Shown: positions 1 to 6,723 of the stretch, piece by piece | How the letters are laid out: each line of letters begins with the position of its first letter | How positions within the stretch are numbered: position 1 is the first letter of the stretch | From: Candidatus Brocadiales bacterium | GTDB taxonomy: Bacteria > Planctomycetota > Brocadiia > Brocadiales > Bathyanammoxibiaceae | Length of the DNA: 23,049 nucleotides | Direction: 5' to 3' | Assembly (NCBI GenBank): GCA_030586765.1 | Contig: JAUQZZ010000011.1 | Coordinates: 1 to 23,049 of the forward strand | The notes under the pieces: model-generated | Told to the model about the DNA's origin: nothing | The model's input: the letters and a program-made list of their open reading frames with translations, nothing else | Database searches by the model: none | Made by a program: the position numbers and the translations under genes

Positions 1-101
1 GGGTGAAGATAAGGCGTAATCCCAACTGCCCGGTCTGTGGGGATAAGCCCACGATAAAAGAACTTATAGATTACCAGGAATTCTGCCAGGTCCATTTCTA
101 A
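1..101 (+). CDS. C-terminal end of a MoeB/ThiF/HesA-type E1-like adenylyltransferase (partial)
   Basis: The frame is open from the left edge and ends at TAA 99-101. The last 32 residues are visible and include RRNPNCPVCGDKPTIKELID, which is the typical C-terminal tail of MoeB/ThiF-family enzymes: the second half of the structural zinc site (CPVC) followed by the 'PTI-ELIDY--FC' end. Enzymes of this family adenylate the C-terminal glycine of ubiquitin-like sulfur carriers such as MoaD or ThiS, so that sulfur can be loaded as a thiocarboxylate. The next gene begins 12 bases downstream on the same strand, which places this enzyme in the same operon as the DsrEFH/TusA sulfur-relay genes. The catalytic N-terminal part lies outside the window, so the exact subfamily cannot be decided. 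Confidence 0.75.
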   Translation, partial: VKIRRNPNCPVCGDKPTIKELIDYQEFCQVHF

Positions 102-113
102 AGGGGGCTATAG

Positions 114-467
114 ATGGCCAAGATAGGATTCTTGCTCACCCTGGGACCCTTCCAATTCGAGAATTGGGAGACGGCCTATAAGATAGCCAAGGCGGCAATA
201 GATAAGGGGCACGAGGTAAAGATGTTCTACTACCTGGACGGGGTGTACAATCCCATAAAGTACCAGACCTTCCCTGACATGGCCACTCTTCCCAAGGACC
301 GCTTTGCGGAGCTAGTAGGAAAGGGGGCGAAGATTATTGCCTGCGGCATCTGCGTTAATGCCAGGGGACTGGAGAAAGGGAAGGACTATATAGAAGGGGT
401 TGTAGTAGGGGGACTGCCGGATTTTGCAGAGATTGTGAGTGATGTAGATAAACTGATAACCTTGTGA
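114..467 (+). CDS. dsrE: DsrE/TusD-family sulfur relay protein
   Basis: This 117-residue protein has the DsrE/DsrF fold pattern: an N-terminal beta strand (KIGFLLTLGP), a helix, a second strand (HEVKMFYYLDGVY) and the motif IIACGICVNARG. In TusD/DsrE the conserved sulfur-binding cysteine lies just before 'RG', so Cys80 is the likely persulfide carrier and Cys77 is an extra nearby thiol. DsrE, DsrF and DsrH form a cytoplasmic hexamer that transfers persulfide sulfur between TusA-type and downstream acceptors. The neighbours fit, since DsrF-like, DsrH-like and TusA-like genes follow directly. AGGGGG upstream is a good ribosome binding site for ATG 114. No DsrC/TusE acceptor gene is seen in this window. 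Confidence 0.85.
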   Translation: MAKIGFLLTLGPFQFENWETAYKIAKAAIDKGHEVKMFYYLDGVYNPIKYQTFPDMATLPKDRFAELVGKGAKIIACGICVNARGLEKGKDYIEGVVVGGLPDFAEIVSDVDKLITL

Positions 468-476
468 GGGGTTGAA

Positions 477-827
477 ATGGCCCAGAAGAACGTTGTTGTT
501 ACAATGAACCAGGCACCCTACGGTAGTATATATTACACAGAAGGGCTCAGGGCAGCGGTAGGGGTGACCAGCGGTGTTGACGAGAATAAAGTGGCCGTGG
601 TGTATTTGGGCGACGGTGCATACTTTACCATCTTAGGGGTGGATAGGAAGGATACTGATAGGTATATAGGCACCCTTCGTAAGCAGGGCTCAAGGTTGGT
701 GGTGGAGAGGGAATCCCTTAAAGAGAAGGGTATAAAGGAGCGCGAGGTGGCCCCTGAGTTTGAGATAGTCTCTCGCAAGGAAGTCTTTGAGCTTATTAAT
801 GGTGCGGATTTTGTTATAGATTTCTAG
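477..827 (+). CDS. dsrF: DsrF/TusC-family sulfur relay protein
   Basis: This 116-residue protein begins 9 bases after dsrE. The pattern 'VVVTMNQAPYGSIYYTEGLRAA' near the N-terminus is typical of DsrF/TusC, where a PYG motif is followed by an E-G-L-R helix. It continues with a strand (VAVVYLGDGAYFTI) and ends in the usual short 'ELINGADFVIDF' C-terminus. It has no cysteine, which fits DsrF/TusC, since that subunit is not thought to carry sulfur itself. The role is structural, within the DsrEFH heterohexamer. The product calls of genes 114-1106 reinforce each other through the conserved order E-F-H. Confidence 0.85.
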   Translation: MAQKNVVVTMNQAPYGSIYYTEGLRAAVGVTSGVDENKVAVVYLGDGAYFTILGVDRKDTDRYIGTLRKQGSRLVVERESLKEKGIKEREVAPEFEIVSRKEVFELINGADFVIDF

Positions 828-836
828 GAGAGAGCC

Positions 837-1106
837 TTGGGGAATCTCTATCTGGTTAATAAGTCCTATGGAGAAAACGGCCTCAAGCTGGCCAAACTGG
901 ATAAAGAGGCCCAGGTAGTGCTTATCCAGGATGGTGTCTACGTAGATGCCAGACGTTTCTTGGGTTCAAAGGTAAAGGTTTATGCCGTAAGAGACGACGT
1001 CCTAAAGAGGGGTCTTACAGACAGGATTGCCAATGATGTAGAATTTATCGATTATAACGAACTGGTTGATTTGATAGTGGGAAATAAAGTAATAAACTTC
1101 GCTTAG
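837..1106 (+). CDS. dsrH: DsrH/TusB-family sulfur relay protein
   Basis: This 89-residue protein starts at TTG 837 behind the ribosome binding site TAGGAGA. It has the DsrH/TusB layout: an N-terminal 'LYLVNKS' strand, a central 'VVLIQDGVY' strand, a 'VKVYAVRDDVLKRGL' segment in which the polar region resembles the TusB/DsrH surface, and a C-terminal 'FIDYNELVDLIV' helix. There is no cysteine at the position where many DsrH proteins have one, which would leave DsrE as the only cysteine carrier in the predicted trimer. It lies in the order dsrE-dsrF-dsrH-tusA. The third position after DsrE and DsrF makes the assignment much firmer than the short sequence alone would. Confidence 0.78.
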   Translation: MGNLYLVNKSYGENGLKLAKLDKEAQVVLIQDGVYVDARRFLGSKVKVYAVRDDVLKRGLTDRIANDVEFIDYNELVDLIVGNKVINFA

Positions 1107-1118
1107 GAAGGATTAGGG

Positions 1119-1370
1119 ATGGTTTCTTTAAGGGAAAAACAGCCTCAGCTTTCTATAGATATTCGTGGCAAGATGTGCCCTTACACCCTGATAGACACCA
1201 GGGATTCCTTAAAAGGTATTTCCAAGGGGCAGGTGCTGGAAGTGGTGTGTGATTATGAGCCTGCTGCCAAGAACACAATCCCCAACTTCTGCCAAAAGAA
1301 GGGTTATCCCATAGAGATCGTCCAGCTCGCCGAGGGCCAGTGGAAGATCTTTATTGAAAAGGCAGACTAA
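1119..1370 (+). CDS. tusA: TusA/SirA-family sulfur carrier
   Basis: This 83-residue protein matches the TusA fold: 'LSIDIRGKMCPYTLIDTRDSL' is the strand-Cys-helix unit, followed by 'GQVLEVVCDYEPAAKNTIPNFCQKKGY' and a final beta strand. Cys20 is the expected persulfide-carrying residue. TusA accepts sulfane sulfur from desulfurases or rhodaneses and hands it to DsrE-type proteins. The usual CPxP motif is changed to C-P-Y-T here, so the second proline is missing; the rest of the family pattern is intact. Two further cysteines (in VVCDY and NFCQK) could take part in redox chemistry. It is the fourth gene of the relay cluster, 12 bases after dsrH. Confidence 0.85.
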   Translation: MVSLREKQPQLSIDIRGKMCPYTLIDTRDSLKGISKGQVLEVVCDYEPAAKNTIPNFCQKKGYPIEIVQLAEGQWKIFIEKAD

Positions 1371-1411
1371 TACCCCTTTCCCTGTTCTTGTATCCCCGAG
1401 GAGTAGAGACA

Positions 1412-3403
1412 TTGCAGGAGTTTCCACGCCTTTTTTATGCAATAGAGGTCCTGGCCATAGTGGTATTCTTGGTAGGCATCCTTGCCAACCTGAGCTTCTG
1501 GCTCAGGGGTGGGCTGTCAAGGAGCAGGAATGGTAGCCTCACTGAGAAACTCTCCTATCTTCTGAGGAGTTCTTATCAGGTTGCTTTCAATAAAGGTTTC
1601 CTAAGGTTCCTCTCCCTGGACCTGATCCTTCAGAAGACCCTCACCAGAGAAGACCCCACCCGATGGCCCATGCACTTTCCCCTCTTCCTGGGATTCTGTG
1701 CGCTCTTCTTTATAGGGAGTCTTGGTGACCAGTTTACCCAGTGGGGGCTACTTGATATAGATAAAGACACCCCATGGTTTGCCTTTACCAATGATGTAGC
1801 TGGGATGATACTCCTTGTGGGCCTCTTCCTTGCCCTCCACCGCCGCTACATCCTGAAACTCCCCTATCTAAAGACCTTCTTTGAAGACAAGGTAGTAGTC
1901 CTACTACTTCTTATTTCTCTGGTAAGTGGTTATGTGGTGGAGGGGTTTCGTCTCCTGGCAGGGCATAGCGCCTTAGAATCCAGGGCCTCCTTCGTGGGTG
2001 CAGGTCTGGCTACTATCTTCTTGCCCTTAGACCTCAACTGGTCCACAGCCCACCTTTACACATGGTGGTTTCACGGCCTGGTCTCCCTGGCCTTCTTCGC
2101 CTACATACCCTACTCCAGGGCCTTTCACCTCTTTGGCACCTCTTTGACTCTGATACTCAACTCCCTAGACCACAGGGCCTCCTTCTTGGGTATAGCACCA
2201 GGGGGAAAGGCCCCAAATTTTACCTTAAAACAGCTTATCGAGCTTTCTGGCTGTACTCGATGCGGAGAGTGCCTCAGGGTCTGTGAGACCTATAAGAATC
2301 GTGTCGTTGACCCTATTGCCCCCGCCATCAAACTGAAAGAGATGAGGAGCCATCTCCTCCATAAATATGGTCCTGGGTGGGCCTCCTGGCTCCTGGGAGG
2401 GAGGGCCTATTCGCAACAAGACCTCTTCACTCTATCAGAGGCAGCCTTCCGTTGTACCCTCTGCACCTACTGTAGCCACGTGTGTCCTTCCAGGATAGAC
2501 CTCTCCAACATATGGTATTCCTTAAGGCAGGAGTATTCCACAGGGGTGGGCATCTACCCGAAGGGCTTCCAGCACATCCGGGACGGTGTGGCCAGGGAAG
2601 GGAACATCTTTAACTACCCCAATGTGGAGCGGGCCTTATGGGTGGACTTCCTGGAGGAAGTACCCTCTCTGGGGCTTCAAAAACCTAAGGCAAAAGTGGT
2701 ATACTTTGTAGGCTGCGTCTCCAGTTTTTCACCCCTGGCCCAGGACATACCTCAGGCCTTTAGCAGCCTGCTGATAAAGGCAGGAGTAGACTTTACTGTG
2801 ATGGGACCTGATGAGTGCTGTTGTGGGTTCCCCCTTATGGCAGCGGGGATGAAGGACAAGATGGATGGGCTTAGGAAGCACAATATAGAGAGGGTGAGGT
2901 CTATAGGGGCAGATACCGTTATCTTTAACTGCCCCTCTTGTTATATGACGTGGAAAAAGGAGTACGCACCCCTCATGGAGGGTGTGGCCCTCAAGCACTC
3001 CACTGAATATCTTAGGGAGCTTATAGGGGAGGGAAAGCTCAGGCCCAGGGAGAATAGGCTCAAGGTTACCTACCACGACCCATGCGACCTGGGGAGAAAT
3101 ATGGAGGTGTACGAACCACCCAGAGAGGTTATACAGTCCATCCCGGGCATTAATTTCCGGGAGACGCGCAATAAAAAGGCCAGGGCCATATGCTGTGGTG
3201 GTGGAGGGGTGCTGGAGGCCGCAGACCCCATCATGGCCTCAGAGATATCCTACAGCACCTATAATTCCTTCCTGGATACCGGGGCCGAGGCCCTTGTAGT
3301 AGCCTGCCCTCAATGTAAACGCATGTTTCAGGGGGCAAGGAAATATCTGGCAGGCAAGATGACTGTGATGGACGTAACGGAACTGCTGCTAAGGTCTCTC
3401 TAG
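1412..3403 (+). CDS. Fused membrane cytochrome-b-like / HdrD (DsrMK-like) iron-sulfur oxidoreductase
   Basis: This protein of about 663 residues has two parts. The first 250 or so residues hold five hydrophobic segments, with histidines in MHFPLF, LALHRRY and HLYTWWFHG. This is like the NarI/DsrM/HdrE cytochrome-b subunits that take electrons from the quinone pool. The rest is HdrD/DsrK-like: two [4Fe-4S] motifs (CTRCGECLRVC from about residue 281, CTLCTYCSHVC from about 348) and two CCG modules (CCC at about 469, CCGGGG at about 594, each with an upstream C and a downstream CPxC). CCG modules hold the catalytic cluster that reduces disulfides or heterodisulfides. I chose TTG 1412 because GAGGAG lies 8 bases upstream; TTG 1388 has no ribosome binding site. 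It sits between a sulfur carrier and a lipoyl carrier, so a lipoyl or protein disulfide is a likely substrate. Confidence 0.85.
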   Translation: MQEFPRLFYAIEVLAIVVFLVGILANLSFWLRGGLSRSRNGSLTEKLSYLLRSSYQVAFNKGFLRFLSLDLILQKTLTREDPTRWPMHFPLFLGFCALFFIGSLGDQFTQWGLLDIDKDTPWFAFTNDVAGMILLVGLFLALHRRYILKLPYLKTFFEDKVVVLLLLISLVSGYVVEGFRLLAGHSALESRASFVGAGLATIFLPLDLNWSTAHLYTWWFHGLVSLAFFAYIPYSRAFHLFGTSLTLILNSLDHRASFLGIAPGGKAPNFTLKQLIELSGCTRCGECLRVCETYKNRVVDPIAPAIKLKEMRSHLLHKYGPGWASWLLGGRAYSQQDLFTLSEAAFRCTLCTYCSHVCPSRIDLSNIWYSLRQEYSTGVGIYPKGFQHIRDGVAREGNIFNYPNVERALWVDFLEEVPSLGLQKPKAKVVYFVGCVSSFSPLAQDIPQAFSSLLIKAGVDFTVMGPDECCCGFPLMAAGMKDKMDGLRKHNIERVRSIGADTVIFNCPSCYMTWKKEYAPLMEGVALKHSTEYLRELIGEGKLRPRENRLKVTYHDPCDLGRNMEVYEPPREVIQSIPGINFRETRNKKARAICCGGGGVLEAADPIMASEISYSTYNSFLDTGAEALVVACPQCKRMFQGARKYLAGKMTVMDVTELLLRSL

Positions 3404-3418
3404 AAGAGGATTCCCTCC

Positions 3419-3877
3419 ATGGCCAAGTACGAGGATGTTTTTTTGCCCGATGAATTTTATTACGACCACAAGGACCATCTCTGGGCAAAGATAGAGGGTG
3501 GGAAGGTAAGGGTAGGGCTGGACATGTTTGGACAGAAGGCAGCAGGCACGGCCGCTTACGTGAAGCTTCTCCCTGTGGGCAAACCTGCAACAAAAGGGAG
3601 GTCCTTTGGTTCCCTGGAGGCTGGCAAATACATAGGGCCCCTTAAGGCCCCTGTCAACGGGAAGATTATAGAGGTGAATCAAGAGGTTATTGCCGAACCC
3701 AGGATGGTAAATACTGACCCTTATGGTAAGGGCTGGTTTGTGGTAATAGAGCCCAGTAACCTGGAGAAGGACCTGGAAGACCTGGTGCAAGGGGCCTTAC
3801 ACATCCAGACCTGGCTGGAAAAGGAGTACAAAGAGTATAAGGAAAAGGGGCTCTTTGCAGAGGAAGAGAAGAAATAG
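3419..3877 (+). CDS. GcvH-like lipoate-binding protein (LbpA-type candidate)
   Basis: This 152-residue protein has the glycine-cleavage H-protein fold: 'YDHKDHLWAKIEGGKVRVGLDMF' at the N-terminus matches the H-protein 'HEW...VGIT' region, and 'GSLEAGKYIGPLKAPVNGKIIEVN' aligns with the lipoyl hairpin. Lys70 falls at the lipoylated position. In true GcvH the context is usually E-S-V-K-A; here it is E-A-G-K-Y, which I recall as typical of the lipoate-binding proteins (LbpA) of sulfur-oxidising sHdr systems. The charged C-terminal tail (WLEKEYKEYKEK...) is unusual. No gcvT or gcvP gene is present, while an Hdr-like gene lies directly upstream and a radical SAM gene follows, so a sulfur-metabolism role is more likely than glycine cleavage. 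The ribosome binding site AGAAGAGGA precedes ATG 3419. Confidence 0.85.
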   Translation: MAKYEDVFLPDEFYYDHKDHLWAKIEGGKVRVGLDMFGQKAAGTAAYVKLLPVGKPATKGRSFGSLEAGKYIGPLKAPVNGKIIEVNQEVIAEPRMVNTDPYGKGWFVVIEPSNLEKDLEDLVQGALHIQTWLEKEYKEYKEKGLFAEEEKK

Positions 3878-3884
3878 GGGCAAA

Positions 3885-3935
3885 TGTAGCGCAGACCTTC
3901 AGGTCTGCCAGGCAGGTCTAAAGACCTGCGCTACA
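3885..3935. repeat. Two-hairpin palindromic repeat, copy 1 (TGTAGC...GCTACA ends)
   Basis: A 51-base element lies in the gap between the lipoate-binding protein and the radical SAM gene. Its ends TGTAGC and GCTACA are inverted repeats. Inside are two short hairpins: GCAGACCT-tc-AGGTCTGC (3891-3908) and GCAGGTCT-aa-AGACCTGC (3912-3929). A second element with the same ends and the same two-hairpin plan but different stem sequences lies at 22220-22285. This is the layout of REP-type or MITE-like extragenic repeats. It sits within an apparent operon and could affect mRNA stability or partial termination; there is no U-tract after it. Confidence 0.75.
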
Positions 3936-3959
3936 GGTCTTGATTTTCAGAGGTTCACA

Positions 3960-4877
3960 GTGAATATGCAGAACAAGATAGTATTTTACGCCCCGGGGCT
4001 CAAGCGCTACGAGACTTCAGAGTTCAAACAGCTAACCCCGGAGAATTTTCTGCCCATAAGTGTTACAGGAACTTACTGTGCCCTGGATTGTGACCACTGT
4101 AAAAGACAGCTTCTTCGCTTTATGAGGCCTGCCACAACACCTGGGAAGCTCCTCGAGACATGTAGAGAGGCGGTAAAGAGGGGCACTAGAGGGGTTCTCA
4201 TCTCAGGTGGTTGTGACCTGCGAGGCAGCGTCCCCCTGGAAGATTTCTTCCCCGCCCTTTCCTATATAAAAAACCGCCTGGGTCTAAAGGTCTTTGTCCA
4301 CACCGGGCTTGTGGGAAATACCCAGGCCCTAGGACTAAAGAAGGCCTCGGTGGATGCCGTGCTTATAGACATAATAGGCAGTGATGAGACCATCAAGGAG
4401 GTGTATCACCTAGAAGCAGGTGTGGCCCACTACCAGGCTGCCCTAAGGTTCCTGACCCAGCACGAGGTCTCCATAATGCCCCATATAGTCCTGGGGCTCC
4501 ATTATGGCAAGTTAAGGGGAGAAGAGACGGCATTGGACCTGGTGTCCCAATACAGGCTAAAGGCCCTGGTGATAGTCATACTGACGCCCCTTTTAGGTAC
4601 CCCCATGGAGGCTGTTAGGCCTCCCTCCTGTAAAGAAGTTGGGGACTTCTTTAAGAAGGCCAGAGGAAGGCTCCCCGCTACCCCCATCATCCTGGGTTGT
4701 GCCAGGCCCATGGGGGAGTATAAACAGGAGGTGGATAGGCTGGCCATTGACGCAGGGCTAGATGGAATAGCCTTCCCTTCGGAGGGGGCCGTTTCCTATG
4801 CCAGGGAGAGGGGTTTGGAGGTGGTCTTCATGGAGAGTTGCTGTGGCCTGGAACTCCCTAGCCCTTGTTTAATCTGA
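3960..4877 (+). CDS. Biotin-synthase-like radical SAM protein, possible LipS-type lipoyl synthase
   Basis: The protein is about 305 residues. The radical SAM motif is CALDCDHC, a CxxxCxxC that binds the [4Fe-4S] cluster, at residues 40-47 after a short N-terminal segment (VFYAPGLKRYETSEF). Further features are 'LISGGCDLRG', 'HTGLVG', 'DIIGSDETIKEVYHL' and 'LGCARPMGEYKQEVDRLAIDAG', all typical of the uncharacterised biotin-synthase homologues (I recall COG1856). Cysteines in GGCD, LGCA and the C-terminal ESCCGLELPSPC could hold an auxiliary cluster. Archaea and some bacteria use two such proteins, LipS1 and LipS2, to make lipoate. I prefer GTG 3960, six bases after AGAGG; ATG 3966 is also possible. 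A longer frame to ATG 3855 would run through the repeat and overlap the upstream gene. The neighbouring lipoyl carrier makes it the obvious substrate, but this is inference. Confidence 0.7.
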   Translation: MNMQNKIVFYAPGLKRYETSEFKQLTPENFLPISVTGTYCALDCDHCKRQLLRFMRPATTPGKLLETCREAVKRGTRGVLISGGCDLRGSVPLEDFFPALSYIKNRLGLKVFVHTGLVGNTQALGLKKASVDAVLIDIIGSDETIKEVYHLEAGVAHYQAALRFLTQHEVSIMPHIVLGLHYGKLRGEETALDLVSQYRLKALVIVILTPLLGTPMEAVRPPSCKEVGDFFKKARGRLPATPIILGCARPMGEYKQEVDRLAIDAGLDGIAFPSEGAVSYARERGLEVVFMESCCGLELPSPCLI

Positions 4878-4953
4878 CCTTTTCTGCTATCTTAGGGCGC
4901 AGGGCACACCGAAGCCAACCCATCCTGTATTTTTCCTTAAAGGAGGAAGGAGA

Positions 4954-5496
4954 TTGGAAAAAACCCTCCAGAGTGAAACCGTTTACGGTGGTAGGAAGCT
5001 GCGTCTTCAAGTAGACCAGGTGGAGCTGCCTAGTGGCAGACGCACCACTAGAGAAGTGGTGTATCATCCTGGCTCAGTAGGTATCGTTCCTGTGACCAGG
5101 GAAGGAGATGTATTCCTGATAAAGCAGTACCGCTATGCCGTAGGCTCGGCCATTTATGAGATACCAGCAGGGACTATGGAGAAGTGGGAAAGTCCAGAGA
5201 AGTGTGCTATGAGGGAATTAGAGGAAGAGACAGGCTTCATAGCCAGAAAGCTAGAAAAGCTGGGTCAATTCTACACATCCCCAGGGATAATGAACGAAAT
5301 AATGCATCTTTATAAGGCTACCCATCTGGTAAAAGCGGGGAAGGCTAGGCCTCCTGAAGAGGAGAACATTGAGGTGGTGAGAATAAGGCTCAGTCAGGCT
5401 ATGGATATGATTAAGAAGGGCGAGATTACCGACGGCAAGACTATTTGTGGTATCTTTTGGGTAGTTTGCGCAGCACCCACGAAGGAGACCTATTAG
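4954..5496 (+). CDS. NUDIX hydrolase, ADP-ribose pyrophosphatase type
   Basis: This 180-residue protein has a complete Nudix box: G-x5-E-x7-R-E-L-x-E-E-x-G beginning at GTMEKWE, which binds the catalytic magnesium. The surrounding sequence ('VYHPGSVGIVPVTREGDVFLIKQYRYAVGSAIYEIPAG') is typical of ADP-ribose pyrophosphatase (NudF type), which splits ADP-ribose and similar nucleoside diphosphate sugars into AMP and sugar phosphate. The TTG start at 4954 is supported by the strong ribosome binding site AAGGAGGAAGGAG just upstream. It follows the radical SAM gene after 76 bases and may be the last gene of the same transcript. The gap holds nothing I recognise. Substrate specificity beyond the family cannot be judged. 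Confidence 0.85.
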   Translation: MEKTLQSETVYGGRKLRLQVDQVELPSGRRTTREVVYHPGSVGIVPVTREGDVFLIKQYRYAVGSAIYEIPAGTMEKWESPEKCAMRELEEETGFIARKLEKLGQFYTSPGIMNEIMHLYKATHLVKAGKARPPEEENIEVVRIRLSQAMDMIKKGEITDGKTICGIFWVVCAAPTKETY

Positions 5497-5652
5497 AGGC
5501 TGCTTACCAGAAGGGGCTTGTTAAACTCGCAGAAGCCTGTGATGAAGGGGGCCTTCCTAATGGTATCTGAGCCTGTTCGAGGACCTAGTGGGAGAGAATA
5601 CGTAAATAATAACATCTTGGAACTTCTCCTTGCGGAAGGAGGTGGCGAGAGG

Positions 5653-6624
5653 CTACCTATTCCGACTCACCACATAATCGGCTAGGTCCATAAGGGCGGT
5701 CTTGTGCTGGGAATCTGGCAGAATAGAGAGTTCTTCCTTGGCCTCTTGGGCAAAACTGCGTGCCTTGTTAATTGAATACTCTACAGCATCGTGTTCCGTG
5801 AGAAGCTCCAGCACATTTCCACGGTTTTCGTGGTTGAAGTTCTGGAATATCCAGGCATAGGTGCTTTCCCTCCTGGCCTTGGGGAGGGCCCCTACCAATC
5901 TTATTAAGGGCAGGGTAAGCTTTCCCTTCTGGATATCAGAGGATAGAGACTTACCCATATCCTCCTCACTCCCTACTATGTCTAGGCAATCATCTATTAT
6001 CTGGAAGGCCATGCCAATCTTTAGACCGTAGCGGGTCAGGGCCTCTTGAAGCCTTCTGTTGGCCCCTGCGAACATTGCTCCCAGACGGCAACTTGTAGCA
6101 CACAGACTGGCAGTCTTTCGCTCTATAATATCCAGGTAGTCTGCCTCTGTGAGTTCAAGGTCGTAGCGGCTTTGGAGCTGCGTAAGTTCTCCTTCACACA
6201 TAATATTTACCGTCTGAGACATGATGTAGGTAGCTAGTTGTGAATCCATAGAGGCAAGGATAGTGAAGCCCCTGGACCAGATGTAATCCCCAAGGAGTAT
6301 AGATATTTCTCTACCCCACCTGGAGTTTATGCTTTCCACGTGCCTCCGCATAGTGGCTTCGTCTATTATATCGTCATGAATCAAGGTAGCTATGTGGACC
6401 AATTCCACTACAACTGCCAGGTCCATATGCTGAGGTGTAATCTTGCCGCAGGTCTTTCCTGAGAAAAGGAGTAGGGCGGGTCTAAATCTCTTACCCTTGT
6501 ATCTGCTTACATGCAGGATTAGTTCCCCCATCTTTTTTTGTTGGGAGGCCAGGTCTGTGTATAGGCGGCTTTCAACCTCCTGCATGGAGGGCAAAATAGG
6601 GCTCATTATTTCTAAGATGTCCAT
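5653..6624 (-). CDS. Long-chain trans-polyprenyl diphosphate synthase
   Basis: This 323-residue enzyme carries both aspartate-rich motifs of trans-prenyltransferases: 'LIHDDIIDEATMRR' (first) and 'MAFQIIDDCLDIVG' (second), with 'GKRFRPALLLFSG' upstream as the substrate-binding region. It condenses isopentenyl diphosphate units onto a short allylic diphosphate to build the C35-C45 side chain of menaquinone or ubiquinone. The sequence fits the heptaprenyl/octaprenyl synthase group (IspB/HepT-like) better than farnesyl diphosphate synthase, because 'MCEGELTQL' precedes 'YLDIIERKTASL'. It is expressed from its own promoter (6666-6694) and has the ribosome binding site AGGGAAG before ATG. A quinone side chain would fit the membrane cytochrome-b part of the protein at 1412-3403. 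Chain length is not certain. Confidence 0.9.
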   Translation of the reverse strand: MDILEIMSPILPSMQEVESRLYTDLASQQKKMGELILHVSRYKGKRFRPALLLFSGKTCGKITPQHMDLAVVVELVHIATLIHDDIIDEATMRRHVESINSRWGREISILLGDYIWSRGFTILASMDSQLATYIMSQTVNIMCEGELTQLQSRYDLELTEADYLDIIERKTASLCATSCRLGAMFAGANRRLQEALTRYGLKIGMAFQIIDDCLDIVGSEEDMGKSLSSDIQKGKLTLPLIRLVGALPKARRESTYAWIFQNFNHENRGNVLELLTEHDAVEYSINKARSFAQEAKEELSILPDSQHKTALMDLADYVVSRNR

Positions 6625-6665
6625 TGTCTTCCCTTAGCGGCAGAACAGGGTTTAGAGGGCAAGTA

Positions 6666-6694
6666 ATACTATCAAGATAGGTCTTAAATGTCAA
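6666..6694 (-). promoter_or_regulatory. Sigma-70-type promoter for the polyprenyl synthase gene
   Basis: On the - strand TTGACA (6694-6689) is followed after exactly 17 bases by TAGTAT (6671-6666). The -35 box is perfect and the -10 box matches 4 of 6 positions. It lies about 40 bases upstream of the start codon of the polyprenyl synthase, so transcription would begin near 6659. This gene can therefore be transcribed independently of folD. Confidence 0.75.
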
Positions 6695-6723
6695 TCATCT
6701 TCTTTTAGGTAAACTTTAGAACG

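Noticed and set aside
1388..1411. TTG 1388 as start of the fused Hdr-like gene
   Set aside because: No ribosome binding site; GAGGAG supports TTG 1412.
1354..1536. A 60-residue frame overlapping the end of tusA and the start of the Hdr-like gene
   Set aside because: It is in another frame than the clearly real membrane protein and has no known features.
3855..3959. N-terminal extension of the radical SAM gene to ATG 3855
   Set aside because: It would overlap the upstream gene by 23 bases and be encoded mainly by the palindromic repeat at 3885-3935; a ribosome binding site supports GTG 3960 instead.
5472..5688. Two short coding-like frames after the NUDIX gene: an open stretch reading EGDLLEAAYQKGLVKLAEA that ends at TGA 5568-5570, and a 42-codon ATG frame at 5560-5688
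   Set aside because: The first has no start codon in good context; the second overlaps the antisense 3' end of the polyprenyl synthase. Neither matches a family I recognise. They could be a remnant, but I cannot support it. A short hairpin (5626-5641) also lies here but lacks a T-tract.
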